51,754 nucleotides of DNA from the NCBI GenBank assembly GCA_934636435.1, contig CAKUAQ010000011.1, forward strand, positions 1 to 51,754, read 5' to 3'. The position numbers were made by a program, and so were the translations under genes. Below the pieces are notes generated by a model. That model saw only the letters and a program-made list of their open reading frames with translations, searched no databases and had not been told where the DNA came from. The stretch's first letter is position 1. Each line of letters begins with the position of its first letter. Of the stretch, positions 1 through 7,369 are shown one piece after another. The DNA is from an uncultured Eubacteriales bacterium. Its GTDB lineage: Bacteria; Bacillota; Clostridia; Oscillospirales; Acutalibacteraceae.

Positions 1-885
1 GGCCTCCTGCTCGGTCAAGCCCAGCGTCATGAGCTTTACGATCTGCTCACCGGCGATCTTGCCGATGGCCGCCTCGTGAATCAGCGCCGCATCCAGATGG
101 TTGGCGGTCAGCTCCGGAATCGCGCTGACGCGCCCATGGTCCATGATGATGGCGTCGCATTCCGTATGCCCGTTGCAGCGGTTGTTGCCGTTGATGCGGG
201 AACGGAACACCTGGCGGGAATCGTCTCTGGCCACCGACCTGGATACCACATCCGCCTTGCTGTCCACGCCGTCCAGATCCACCGTGAAATCCGTTTCGGC
301 CACCTGATGCCCGTGGGTCATGATCTTCTCCCGGATCACCAGACTGGCACCGTCGCCCAGCTTACCCTTTGTCACCCGCAGGGTGGAGCTGATGCCCTTG
401 ATCTGAGCCGTTTCCATCTCCATGTGCGCGCCCTCGCCCAACTCCACAATGGTGGTGGGGTTCATCACATTCTGGCCGTTGCCGTCGCCCTCCCCGTAGT
501 GGTTCTCGATATATTTTACATGAGCGCCCGGCGCCAGATGGAACGTGTGGATACCGTCGTGGCGGGATTCCTCCTCGCCGCCGTTGTGTATCCCGCAACC
601 GGCGACGATGGTCACATCGGCACCCTCGCCCACATAGAAATCGTTATACACCAGATCGGTCAGGCCGGTCTGGCTGATCAGCACCGGAATGTGCACGCTC
701 TCGCGCCGTGTGCCGGGCTTTATAATGATGTCAATGCCCGGATGATCGGTCTTGGTGACAATATCAATATGCTCCGTGGTGTTCCGCCCGGCCAGCTGCC
801 CGTTGGCGCGGATATTATACGCACCCTGGGGCACATCATGCAGTCCTGCCACCTGCTCCAGCAAATTCCGTTCAATCGTATCCAT
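1..885 (-). CDS. sufB: SufB/SufD-family Fe-S scaffold protein (3' end off window)
   Basis: Scaffold subunit of the SUF iron-sulfur cluster assembly machine, which works with the ATPase SufC in the cytoplasm. The minus strand is open from ATG at 885 to base 1 (295 codons, no stop in the window). The start MDTIERNLLEQ is short, without the long N-terminal part of classical SufB, and leads into the beta-helix core, with GIHNGGEEESRHDG near residue 97, HLAPGAHVKYIENHYGEG near 117, a conserved NGHTECDAI segment and the C-terminal HEAAIGKIAGEQ...GLTEQEA signature. It lies 20 bp downstream of sufC on the same strand, so it is co-transcribed. The compact form resembles the minimal SufBC systems of clostridia and archaea. 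SufB and SufD cannot be told apart with certainty without the 3' end. Confidence 0.85.
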   Translation of the reverse strand, partial: MDTIERNLLEQVAGLHDVPQGAYNIRANGQLAGRNTTEHIDIVTKTDHPGIDIIIKPGTRRESVHIPVLISQTGLTDLVYNDFYVGEGADVTIVAGCGIHNGGEEESRHDGIHTFHLAPGAHVKYIENHYGEGDGNGQNVMNPTTIVELGEGAHMEMETAQIKGISSTLRVTKGKLGDGASLVIREKIMTHGHQVAETDFTVDLDGVDSKADVVSRSVARDDSRQVFRSRINGNNRCNGHTECDAIIMDHGRVSAIPELTANHLDAALIHEAAIGKIAGEQIVKLMTLGLTEQEA

Positions 886-905
886 TGTCCTCGTCCTTTC
901 CGCCG

Positions 906-1637
906 TCAGAGCTTCTGCTGCAACACCGAGCAGGTGCCGCCGGAATTCTCCGCCGCCAGCAGCCCCGGCAAAATCTCCTCCCGGCTGCCGTCCGCCCGGA
1001 TCTCGCCGTCGGCAATCACGATCACCCGGTCGGCGATCTTAAGAATGCGCTCCTGATGGGAAATAATGAGGATCGAGCCACCCAACTTCTCATGCATCTT
1101 CTCAAACACCTGTATCAGGTTATGGAAACTCCACAAGTCGATGCCCGCCTCCGGCTCGTCAAACAAGGTCAGCTTTGTGCCGCGAGCAATAACCATGGCA
1201 ATCTCAATCCGTTTCAGCTCCCCTCCGGACAGGCTGGCGTTCACTTCACGGTCAATATACTCCCGGGCGCACAGCCCCACCTCGGAAAGATAGGCGCATG
1301 CCTCGGTCACGGACAGCTTGCGCCCGGCGGCCAGCGTGATCAGATCCCGCACGGTCAGCCCCTTGAAACGTACCGGCTGCTGAAAGGCAAAGCTGATGCC
1401 CAATCGTGCCCGGTCGGTGATGCTGCGATCGGTGATGTCCTCGCCGTCCAGCAGGATCTGCCCCTCCGTGGGCACAAAAATGCCGGCAATGATCTTGGCC
1501 AACGTGGATTTACCGCCGCCATTCGGGCCGGTGATCGCCACAAACCGCTCGTCCACCGACAGGTTGATGTGCTTCAGAATCTCCCGCGGTTTCCCGTCCG
1601 TTTCCACGGTATAGGAGACGTTTTTCAGTTCCAGCAT
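906..1637 (-). CDS. sufC: SufC, Fe-S cluster assembly ABC ATPase
   Basis: Soluble ABC-type ATPase that drives conformational change in the SufB/SufD scaffold during iron-sulfur cluster building. The 243-residue protein is close to the usual SufC length and has every ABC motif: Walker A GPNGGGKST (37-45), Q-loop QQP near 87, signature LSGGELKR (136-143), Walker B LTLFDEPEAG with catalytic Glu161, and the H-loop ISHQER near 194. It starts at ATG 1637, 23 bp after the preceding membrane-protein gene and 20 bp before sufB, so the three probably form one transcript. No sufS, sufU or sufD lies between sufC and the window edge. Confidence 0.95.
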   Translation of the reverse strand: MLELKNVSYTVETDGKPREILKHINLSVDERFVAITGPNGGGKSTLAKIIAGIFVPTEGQILLDGEDITDRSITDRARLGISFAFQQPVRFKGLTVRDLITLAAGRKLSVTEACAYLSEVGLCAREYIDREVNASLSGGELKRIEIAMVIARGTKLTLFDEPEAGIDLWSFHNLIQVFEKMHEKLGGSILIISHQERILKIADRVIVIADGEIRADGSREEILPGLLAAENSGGTCSVLQQKL

Positions 1638-1660
1638 ACGCAGGTTCCTTTCCCGTTTGA

Positions 1661-2362
1661 TTAGTTTCCGGAGGTGTCGGAGGATTTCCCCTCCACATAC
1701 CCTTTGCAGGTAATCTCATAGGTGATCCCATCCAGCGGGTCATCCTTGATGGATACATACTCCGGCGATATATAAAAAGTATAAGTATTATACCCCTGTT
1801 CCGGCACAACATACTTGTCACTGATCTTCGCGGTATAGCCGCTGGCGATCTGCGCCCCGGATTCGGTATTGGACAGCTTTACCTCCAATGAGGACATATG
1901 CTGGGGCTTATCCAATCCATTGCCCAGCGTCATCTGCACGCATAGGAATCCGCCCTTGGTATAATACACCCGGTTCACCGTGGCGGTCAACCCATCCTCG
2001 GACAATTCCGGCTGGGCGCTCTCATCCAGAAATTCCGCCGTGTTGGTCTCGCTTTTTTCGTACTGTTCATCTTTCATATCCGAGCCGATCTGCCAGGCCA
2101 GCAGCCCGCCACACACCACCAGAATCAGCCCCAGCACGCCCACGGTCACCCAGCGATCCCGACGCGCCTGAACGGAATCCCCGCCGGCACGGCGACGTTC
2201 CCGCTCCGCCTTAAGCTGTTGCTTCAATTCCAGGCGCTCCTGCGCTTTTTGCGCCTTGATCTCTGCCCGAATTTCCTCACGGGAACGGGAGCGGCCAAAT
2301 ATCTCCGGCTGCTCGTTCGTGCCGCCGGTCTGTTTAACGGTATCCGGTTTCTTTCCGCTCAT
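1661..2362 (-). CDS. Single-pass membrane protein with charged coiled-coil N-terminus, unknown function
   Basis: 233 residues. The N-terminal ~85 residues are hydrophilic, with a strongly charged helical stretch (EEIRAEIKAQKAQERLELKQ and on) likely to form a coiled coil. One transmembrane segment follows (VGVLGLILVVCGGLLAW, near 90-108), then an extracytoplasmic domain of about 125 residues with beta-rich, DUF4352-like character (TATVNRVYYTKGGFLCVQMTL). ATG 2362 is chosen because AGGAGAAAGGAGC lies just upstream. A longer reading frame continues upstream into a transposase remnant, but that is accidental fusion because a promoter lies between them. It heads the sufC-sufB transcript. I recognise no function, and the link to Fe-S assembly is positional only. 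Confidence 0.7.
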   Translation of the reverse strand: MSGKKPDTVKQTGGTNEQPEIFGRSRSREEIRAEIKAQKAQERLELKQQLKAERERRRAGGDSVQARRDRWVTVGVLGLILVVCGGLLAWQIGSDMKDEQYEKSETNTAEFLDESAQPELSEDGLTATVNRVYYTKGGFLCVQMTLGNGLDKPQHMSSLEVKLSNTESGAQIASGYTAKISDKYVVPEQGYNTYTFYISPEYVSIKDDPLDGITYEITCKGYVEGKSSDTSGN

Positions 2363-2488
2363 CGTGAAGCTCCTTTCTCCTGACAAAGCATCCGGGGCGA
2401 CCGCAGGCATACAGAGCGGGAAGCCTCCCGATCCCGTACCGTCGGCACTCCTTTCGGTTCGCCCGATCAAACCGATGTCTAAAGTGTT

Positions 2489-2517
2489 ATTGTACACGAA
2501 AACTCCGTATTTGTAAA
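2489..2517 (-). promoter_or_regulatory. Promoter for membrane protein-sufC-sufB
   Basis: On the minus strand TTTACA (2517-2512) and TACAAT (2494-2489) are separated by exactly 17 bp. It lies 127 bp before the ATG at 2362 and downstream of the integrase remnant, so the suf transcript starts after the mobile-element debris. Confidence 0.6.
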
Positions 2518-2599
2518 GACCCTCTGTCGAAAAAGGCGATTTTTCGTGTGTTCTTTTGTCAATGATGTGAGACCGAAAAAATGAAAGAGTTACAGGTTT

Positions 2600-3120
2600 A
2601 GAAGAGTGGTTTTGCTGAGGGAGGGCGAAGCCCGACCGGAGCCGGCAAAACCGGGCGGCTTCCGGCTCCTGCCGCTTCTGAACCGGGGATTGCCGGCCAA
2701 GGACAGGCATCGGGATCCGGTTGGAGCGCCGTAAGTGCCGCTTTATTTGAAGCTGCAGAGCTTCGTAAGAACAGAACTCCAAATGGGTATAGAACCGCTC
2801 CCGGTCATTCCTGCGGCTGCGTTCCGCCTTGCCGTTATGCCAAGGCGCTTTCGGACGTATCGTCTTGCGGACAATGTGAAGGCTGTTGCAAAGAACCTCC
2901 AAAGGATGAATGCGCCTTGTCTTTTGCGTGTGGATAAATTTTCCGCCATTGTCCGTCCGGATCATATCCGGTGCATAACCAAAGCAGAGGAGCGCGCGCA
3001 GCACAAAGTCCATATTCTTTGTCTGGCGGACAGCTTCAGGGCGCCTTCCTTTGTACTCACCATGTGGGGCGAATACCGCTTGTTGTTTTTCTGTGCTGCA
3101 CTATCCATGGCGATCGGCCC
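2600..3120 (-). pseudogene. Degenerate IS481-like transposase, integrase core fragment
   Basis: Minus-strand reading frame with a clear rve-type integrase core. It contains FGYAPDMIRTDNGGKF around the second catalytic Asp, RPKAPWHNGKAERSRRNDRE with the catalytic Glu, and a C-terminal RSNRIPMPVLGRQSPVQKR tail typical of the IS481-like transposases common in Firmicutes. The N-terminal HTH and first catalytic Asp are absent. A stop codon interrupts this frame near 3100, and an overlapping frame (2962-3177) carries shifted sequence. There is no stop between the core and the downstream membrane-protein gene, so automatic gene callers may report one 450-residue fused protein. Dead element. Confidence 0.75.
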
Positions 3121-3237
3121 TTTCGGTAGGGTTGGTTGCGGTGACTCTATTCTGACGAACGCAATCGCCTTTTTCAATACCCTTTGCTCTCACATCAATT
3201 GTAACGCTGCACGTCGCAAGACGTGTTTAAGCGCCCT

Positions 3238-3270
3238 AATGTTGACAGCGGCAACATTTATGAGTATAAT
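3238..3270 (+). promoter_or_regulatory. Consensus promoter with overlapping TetR-type operator
   Basis: TTGACA at 3242-3247, a 17-bp spacer and TATAAT at 3265-3270 form a perfect consensus sigma-A promoter. The 21-bp dyad AATGTTG-acagcgg-CAACATT at 3238-3258 covers the -35 box, as TetR-family autoregulatory operators do. It lies directly before the broken tetR and the downstream trpS. Confidence 0.75.
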
Positions 3271-3282
3271 AAATGATGTGCT

Positions 3283-3823
3283 TTTATAAAAGAAAAATAT
3301 CATCACAGCAATCTGAAGCACGTTCTAATTGAAACAAACACCCCATCATCTCCGGAACGGCTTTCGCTACGAAACATTTCTACGATCTGCAGAGTCAGTC
3401 ACAATGCGGTCTACCGCCATTTTGAAAACAGGGAGCAGTTGATTGCCTCTTGTCGAGAGCTTGCGACGGGGAGCAGCTCGATACCGCCATAGGAGCAATC
3501 GAGATTTCTTCCGGTGCTGCACTGCGGCAGCTTATATCTCGATTTATCAGCGGCACCCAACCTGTTATGGCTTTCGCTACTGTAATTCCGAGGTGAAGCT
3601 CCTTTTTCTATTGGAGAGACAGAGAGAAATCACCTACCTCCTTGAGCTGTTCCGCAAAGCATACAGCGCCTATGGAGCAGCAAAGAGCTGGACGCAGGAG
3701 AATATTCTGACCCATCTGATTCGCCTGTGGGCGCTGCTGCATGGCTTGACGGCGCTTGTGATCTCAGCCAGTGTCGAATGGGATGGGAACTGGCAGAGGG
3801 GCTTGGACAATATCATCGAATAG
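3283..3823 (+). pseudogene. TetR/AcrR-family repressor, frameshifted remnant
   Basis: A TetR-type HTH is readable in one frame from about 3289: KEKYHHSNLKHVLIET, then SLRNISTICRVSHNAVYRHF and ENREQLIASC, a near-classic TetR recognition helix. That frame stops near 3492. The ligand-binding domain is readable in another frame to the TAG at 3821 (REITYLLELFRKAYSAYG, HLIRLWALLHGLTALVI), including the WHG-type C-terminal motif. At least one frameshift and some lost sequence separate the halves, and a TGA precedes the first frame with no good start codon. Its promoter and operator are intact. The stop overlaps the trpS ribosome-binding site, so the two were transcriptionally coupled. The repressor is probably non-functional. 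Confidence 0.8.
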
Positions 3824-3833
3824 GAGTTTGGTT

Positions 3834-4901
3834 ATGAAACAGATTATTCTAACAGGCGACCGTCCCACGGGGCGGCTTCATGTCGGGCATTATGTAGGCT
3901 CGCTCAAAGAGCGTGTACGGCTGCAAAATTCCGGTAAATACGATGAAATTTACATTATGATTGCCGACGCGCAGGCGCTGACCGACAATGCAGAGCATCC
4001 GGAGAAGGTTCGACAGAATATCATGCAGGTTGCATTGGACTATCTCGCCTGCGGCATTGACCCGGAAAAAAGCTGTATTTTCGTTCAGTCCATGGTTCCA
4101 GAACTCACGGAACTGACCTTTTACTACATGAATCTTGTCACGGTGTCCCGCGTCCAGCGCAATCCGACGGTCAAAGCGGAGATCAGGCAGCGTAATTTTG
4201 AGGCCAGTATCCCGGTGGGCTTTTTCTGCTATCCCATCAGTCAGGCGGCGGACATTACGGCATTTCAGGCAACCGCTGTTCCCGCCGGAGAGGATCAGGA
4301 GCCAATGCTGGAACAGACACGGGAGATCGTGCGGAAATTCAACGAGGTTTATGGCGAAACGCTGACCGAGCCGGAGATTATTCTTCCCTCCAATCATGCT
4401 TGTCTGCGTCTGCCTGGAACGGATGGCAAAGCCAAAATGAGCAAATCGCTGGGCAACTGCATTTATCTCTCCGACGAGCCGGAGGAGATCAAGACAAAGA
4501 TCATGTCCATGTTCACAGACCCCACGCATCTGCGAAAAGATGATCCCGGTCATACGGAAGGAAATCCGGTCTTTATCTATCTGGATGCCTTCTGCCGCCC
4601 GGAGCATTTTGCGGAGTTCCTGCCGGACTATCAGAGCCTGGACGAGTTGAAGGCGCATTATCAGCGTGGCGGGCTTGGTGATGTGACGGTCAAGCGTTTC
4701 CTGAACAATGTCATGCAGACGGAGCTGCGTCCCATCCGGGAACGGCGGAAAGCGTGGGAGCAGCGGCTCCCGGAGGTCTATGAAATTCTCCGTGCAGGCA
4801 GCGAAAAAGCAGAGAAGACCGCCGCAAAGACCTTGAGCGCCGTTCGTTCTGCCATGAAAATTGATTATTTTGAGAACGATAACCTTTTGAGTAAAGTATA
4901 A
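3834..4901 (+). CDS. trpS: Tryptophanyl-tRNA synthetase
   Basis: Class I aminoacyl-tRNA synthetase charging tRNA-Trp with tryptophan in the cytoplasm. The 355-residue protein has the N-terminal GDRPTGRLHVGHYVGSL (HIGH motif as HVGH), an ISQAADITAF block for ATP/Trp binding and GKAKMSKSLGN (KMSKS) near residue 203. Start ATG 3834 is set by AGGAG at 3822-3826; an open frame upstream runs back into the tetR remnant and is not used. The base composition is visibly lower in GC than the flanking housekeeping genes. It lies between transposase fragments and behind a broken TetR gene, which suggests horizontal acquisition. TrpRS duplicates elsewhere can give resistance to tryptophan-mimic antibiotics; whether this is the only TrpRS cannot be seen here. 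Confidence 0.95.
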   Translation: MKQIILTGDRPTGRLHVGHYVGSLKERVRLQNSGKYDEIYIMIADAQALTDNAEHPEKVRQNIMQVALDYLACGIDPEKSCIFVQSMVPELTELTFYYMNLVTVSRVQRNPTVKAEIRQRNFEASIPVGFFCYPISQAADITAFQATAVPAGEDQEPMLEQTREIVRKFNEVYGETLTEPEIILPSNHACLRLPGTDGKAKMSKSLGNCIYLSDEPEEIKTKIMSMFTDPTHLRKDDPGHTEGNPVFIYLDAFCRPEHFAEFLPDYQSLDELKAHYQRGGLGDVTVKRFLNNVMQTELRPIRERRKAWEQRLPEVYEILRAGSEKAEKTAAKTLSAVRSAMKIDYFENDNLLSKV

Positions 4902-4947
4902 CCACAGAATATAAACAGCAAGCACCTACCCCTGGCAAAGTTGGATT

Positions 4948-5490
4948 ACGGAAATCAACTTTCAAATCACGGAAAAAGTGGTATACTGTAGGCATGGACA
5001 GAACAACACTCATCGACTTCTTTGAGGAAGTCGAGACGACCGAGGAGTACAATGGGTACTTTTGCAGCATCGCGGAAGCCATCGGAATCGTGCTGCCGGG
5101 CAGCCTGTGCGGGTTCAGGAACGTGAGCCGGATCCGTCATTGGGCGGAAATGCGCGAGTGAAGGAATGTTTGAAGGAGAAATTCCAAATTGCGCATATTC
5201 CGTGCTGCTTTTGGCTGTTGACGCTCTTGAAAATGGTAAAGCCTGACACATTGAACGAATGTATGATGAAATGGGCTTCGCAATTCATGCCGGAGAATAG
5301 AAAAGGAACAACCGTTTCACCGGACGGCAAGACGATTCGTTCTACTGTCGGCAAGAAAAGCACGGATAGCCCACGGCACATTATTAGTGCGCAAATCTGT
5401 GAAATCGGCGTTACGCCGGCTTCCGATTACTGCCGGATTGCCTGCTGGAACTTGATCTTTTGTGTGCGGTCTTGGAAAATTGATTTCCGT
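4948..5490 (+). mobile_element. ISAs1-type mini-element, copy 1 (internally deleted)
   Basis: 543-bp element bounded by imperfect terminal inverted repeats, left ACGGAAATCAACTTTCAA at 4948 and right TTGGAAAATTGATTTCCGT ending 5490. It encodes only the N-terminal part of an ISAs1-family transposase. A nearly identical 542-bp copy lies inverted at 50732-51273 with the same ends and the same internal deletion. No target-site duplication is apparent. The shared deletion with intact ends suggests a non-autonomous, MITE-like element moved in trans. Confidence 0.8.
4994..5489 (+). pseudogene. ISAs1-family transposase fragment (copy 1), frameshifted
   Basis: Starts MDRTTLIDFFEEVE, matching the N-terminal DDE_Tnp_1-associated region of ISAs1 transposases. 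It reads to a TGA at 5159-5161 caused by loss of one A in the AAAA run found in copy 2 (GCGGAAATGCG against GCGGAAAATGCG). The original frame resumes at 5158 with VKECLKEKFQIAHIPC, includes DGKTIRSTVGKKS (first catalytic Asp region) and HIISAQICEIGVT, then jumps to the element's 3' end. The rest of the catalytic domain is missing. Confidence 0.8.
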
Positions 5491-5767
5491 GGCCTGCATC
5501 CGTCGAGCGCAGCGAACTTCAACCGGATTTTTGTCAGAAAGCACAACGAACATCTCGGTTTTTGGATACCATAAACAAAGTCATCCGATCCTTTTCGCAC
5601 TTGCGGGTACCCCCCAGGGTCAGCGATCCTGTCGTCCTCCCAGGATACACCCGTATTCTGCGACCGGGATCGGCGCGGTGCGGAAAAATACGGGTCACCG
5701 CGCCGTTTCCGGGACGCCCTTGCTCCGAGCGTTTTACCCAGACGAAATACCCCGTTGGCTCTTGCCG
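5491..5767. other. 277-bp gap between mini-element and spoVAD, no recognisable gene
   Basis: No convincing gene. A minus-strand ATG just after the spoVAD stop opens MTARANGVFRLGKTLGAR..., which resembles no SpoVAE and reads on into the mini-element. The stretch holds a 9-bp inverted repeat GGCGCGGTG/CACCGCGCC at 5672-5704, enclosed by ACCCGTATT/AATACGGGT pairs, so the RNA could fold, but there is no clear T-tract. Confidence 0.4.
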
Positions 5768-6796
5768 TCATGTCCGCAGGGTCGCCGTTGCCCCGGTAAG
5801 CAGCAGCGCATGGCAGATACCGGGGATGCTCTCACCCTGCTGAGAGGAGGTGGGCGACATCAGTGCGCCCGTCGGGCAGAACAGCAGTTCCGACAGTTCT
5901 CCCCGCTCCAGCATCGGCAGAAAATGCCCGCACAGCACGCTGGCCGAACAGCCGCAGCCGGAGCCGCCGGCATGGACATCCTGCGTTTGGCGGTCAAACA
6001 GCAGCAATCCGCAATCGGTGTAATTATCCCCCAGCGGCAATCCCTTTTTCGCCATCAGCTCCCGACAAAGGTCGCTGCCCACCTGTCCCAGATCACCGGT
6101 CACGATCTGGGCATAATCCTCCGGCCGCGTCCCGGTATCGGTGAAAAAGCGTTCCAACGTATCGGCAGCGGCAGGCGCCATAGCACTGCCCATGTTGTTG
6201 GCGTCGGTGACGCCCAGATCCTGCACCCGACCGATCGTCACCTCGTCAATGCGCACACCCTTTCCGGCGCGCCCCACAATCACCGCACCTGCTGCGGTGG
6301 CCGTCCACTGGCTGGTGGGGGGACGCTGGCCGCCATACTCCAGCGGGTAACGGAATTGCCGCTCTGCCGTGCAGAAATGGGACGACGTCACCGCCGCGCA
6401 CAAATCCGCCGCGCCGCTGTCCACAAAAACAGCCGCCATCGCCATGGTCTGCCCCATGGTAGAACAGGCACCGAACTGACCGATCAGCGGCACATTCATA
6501 TCCCGCAGCCCGAAGGTGGAGGCAATATTCTGATTGAGCAGATCCCCGGCGAACAGATATTGTAGCTGGCTTGGCGACAGGCCCGCCCGATCCAGCGCCC
6601 GGGTCAGCGCCTGCTTTTGCAGCGCGCTTTCGGCCTTTTCCCAGGTCTTTTCCCCCAATCGTGCATCCGCAAACACCACATCAACTTCATGTCCCAGCGG
6701 GCCTTCGCCCTCTTTCTTTCCGACCACGGCAGCCCGGCCTAAAACCGTCGGACGGTTGGAAAGCGTAACGGTGTAGAGTCCCTTGCGTTCCGGCAT
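5768..6796 (-). CDS. spoVAD: Stage V sporulation protein AD
   Basis: Component of the SpoVA channel that moves Ca-dipicolinate into the forespore and out at germination; SpoVAD is the soluble, thiolase-fold DPA-binding subunit. 342 residues, the usual length. Recognisable blocks: FADARLGEKTWEKAES, AGDLLNQNIASTFGLRD, FGACSTMGQTMAMAA, SSHFCTAERQFRYPLEYG and the glycine-rich GGSGCGCSASVL. ATG 6796 follows a GGGGG-type ribosome-binding site, 15 bp after the spoVAC stop. spoVAE, which normally follows, is not recognisable; the sequence degenerates into a mobile-element patch. Confidence 0.95.
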   Translation of the reverse strand: MPERKGLYTVTLSNRPTVLGRAAVVGKKEGEGPLGHEVDVVFADARLGEKTWEKAESALQKQALTRALDRAGLSPSQLQYLFAGDLLNQNIASTFGLRDMNVPLIGQFGACSTMGQTMAMAAVFVDSGAADLCAAVTSSHFCTAERQFRYPLEYGGQRPPTSQWTATAAGAVIVGRAGKGVRIDEVTIGRVQDLGVTDANNMGSAMAPAAADTLERFFTDTGTRPEDYAQIVTGDLGQVGSDLCRELMAKKGLPLGDNYTDCGLLLFDRQTQDVHAGGSGCGCSASVLCGHFLPMLERGELSELLFCPTGALMSPTSSQQGESIPGICHALLLTGATATLRT

Positions 6797-6811
6797 AGCT
6801 TCGTCCCCCTT

Positions 6812-7255
6812 TCACCCGATCAGAGAAAACAGGTACAGGATCAGTCCGTACACCGCGCTGGCCGTGATGCCGTACACCAGCACAGGACCGGCGATGATGA
6901 ACATTTTTGCTCCCAGCCCCAGCACGAATCCTTCCGCCTTGAATTCAATCGCCGGAGCCACCACCGAATTGGCAAAGCCGGTGATGGGGACCAACGTACC
7001 GGCGCCGGCGTGCTTGGCGATATTATCGAACACCTGCAAGCCCGTCAGAATCACCGTCACTCCGATCAGCACCACCGACACAATCAGTCGAGCGGTTTTC
7101 TCCCCCACGCTCCCCTGTACCAGCTGAAAGATCACCTCGCCAACGGTACAAATCAGCCCGCCGATCAGAAACGCTTTCAGGCAGTCCTTTCCCACCGGCG
7201 AGCCGGGAGAGGCTTTTTTGCTCATGCGGTCGTATTCCTTTTCGGAAATGCTCAT
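6812..7255 (-). CDS. spoVAC: Stage V sporulation protein AC
   Basis: Small integral membrane protein of the SpoVA dipicolinate channel in the inner forespore membrane. 147 residues: a short cytoplasmic N-terminus (KEYDRMSKKASPGSP) followed by about four hydrophobic helices, with the typical FLIGGLICTVGE, VLTGLQVFDNIAKHAGAG and PITGFANSVVAPAIEFK motifs. The last is a hallmark of the SpoVAC/SpoVAEb family. ATG 7255 is preceded by GAGGG. First gene of the spoVAC-spoVAD transcript, probably forespore-expressed from the SigG-like site upstream. Confidence 0.95.
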   Translation of the reverse strand: MSISEKEYDRMSKKASPGSPVGKDCLKAFLIGGLICTVGEVIFQLVQGSVGEKTARLIVSVVLIGVTVILTGLQVFDNIAKHAGAGTLVPITGFANSVVAPAIEFKAEGFVLGLGAKMFIIAGPVLVYGITASAVYGLILYLFSLIG

Positions 7256-7282
7256 ACGGATCCCTCACTTATTGTTTTGGGT

Positions 7283-7311
7283 TAGTTTGACCGTTTGAGC
7301 GCCGAATATGC
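7283..7311 (-). promoter_or_regulatory. Possible SigG-type forespore promoter for spoVAC
   Basis: On the minus strand GCATA (7311-7307), 17 bp, then CAAACTA (7289-7283) resembles the SigG consensus GHATR...CATNHTA with one -10 mismatch and a spacer one base shorter than typical. It lies 28 bp before the spoVAC start, which fits forespore expression of the spoVA genes. Confidence 0.45.
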
Positions 7312-7313
7312 AA

Positions 7314-7349
7314 GGAGGCCGTCAAAAGGAATCCCTTTTGACGGCCTCC
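7314..7349 (-). terminator. Strong hairpin ending the lon-engB transcript
   Basis: Perfect 16-bp stem GGAGGCCGTCAAAAGG / CCTTTTGACGGCCTCC with a 4-nt loop, 20 bp after the engB stop. The following T-run on the minus strand is weak (TTGCATATT). It separates engB from the sporulation genes. Confidence 0.75.
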
Positions 7350-7369
7350 GATCCGATTGCGTATTTCAT

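Noticed and set aside
3849..4925. 358-residue minus-strand frame antisense to trpS
   Set aside because: Lies exactly over trpS, which has HIGH and KMSKS motifs; no domain on the reverse strand.
5062..5574. 170-residue plus frame considered as a separate gene
   Set aside because: It is the second part of the frameshifted ISAs1-type transposase, running past the element's end.
7283..7311. CtsR or CIRCE heat-shock operator near the engB/spoVAC region
   Set aside because: GGTCAAA occurs once but no tandem repeat follows, and the site fits a SigG-like promoter better.
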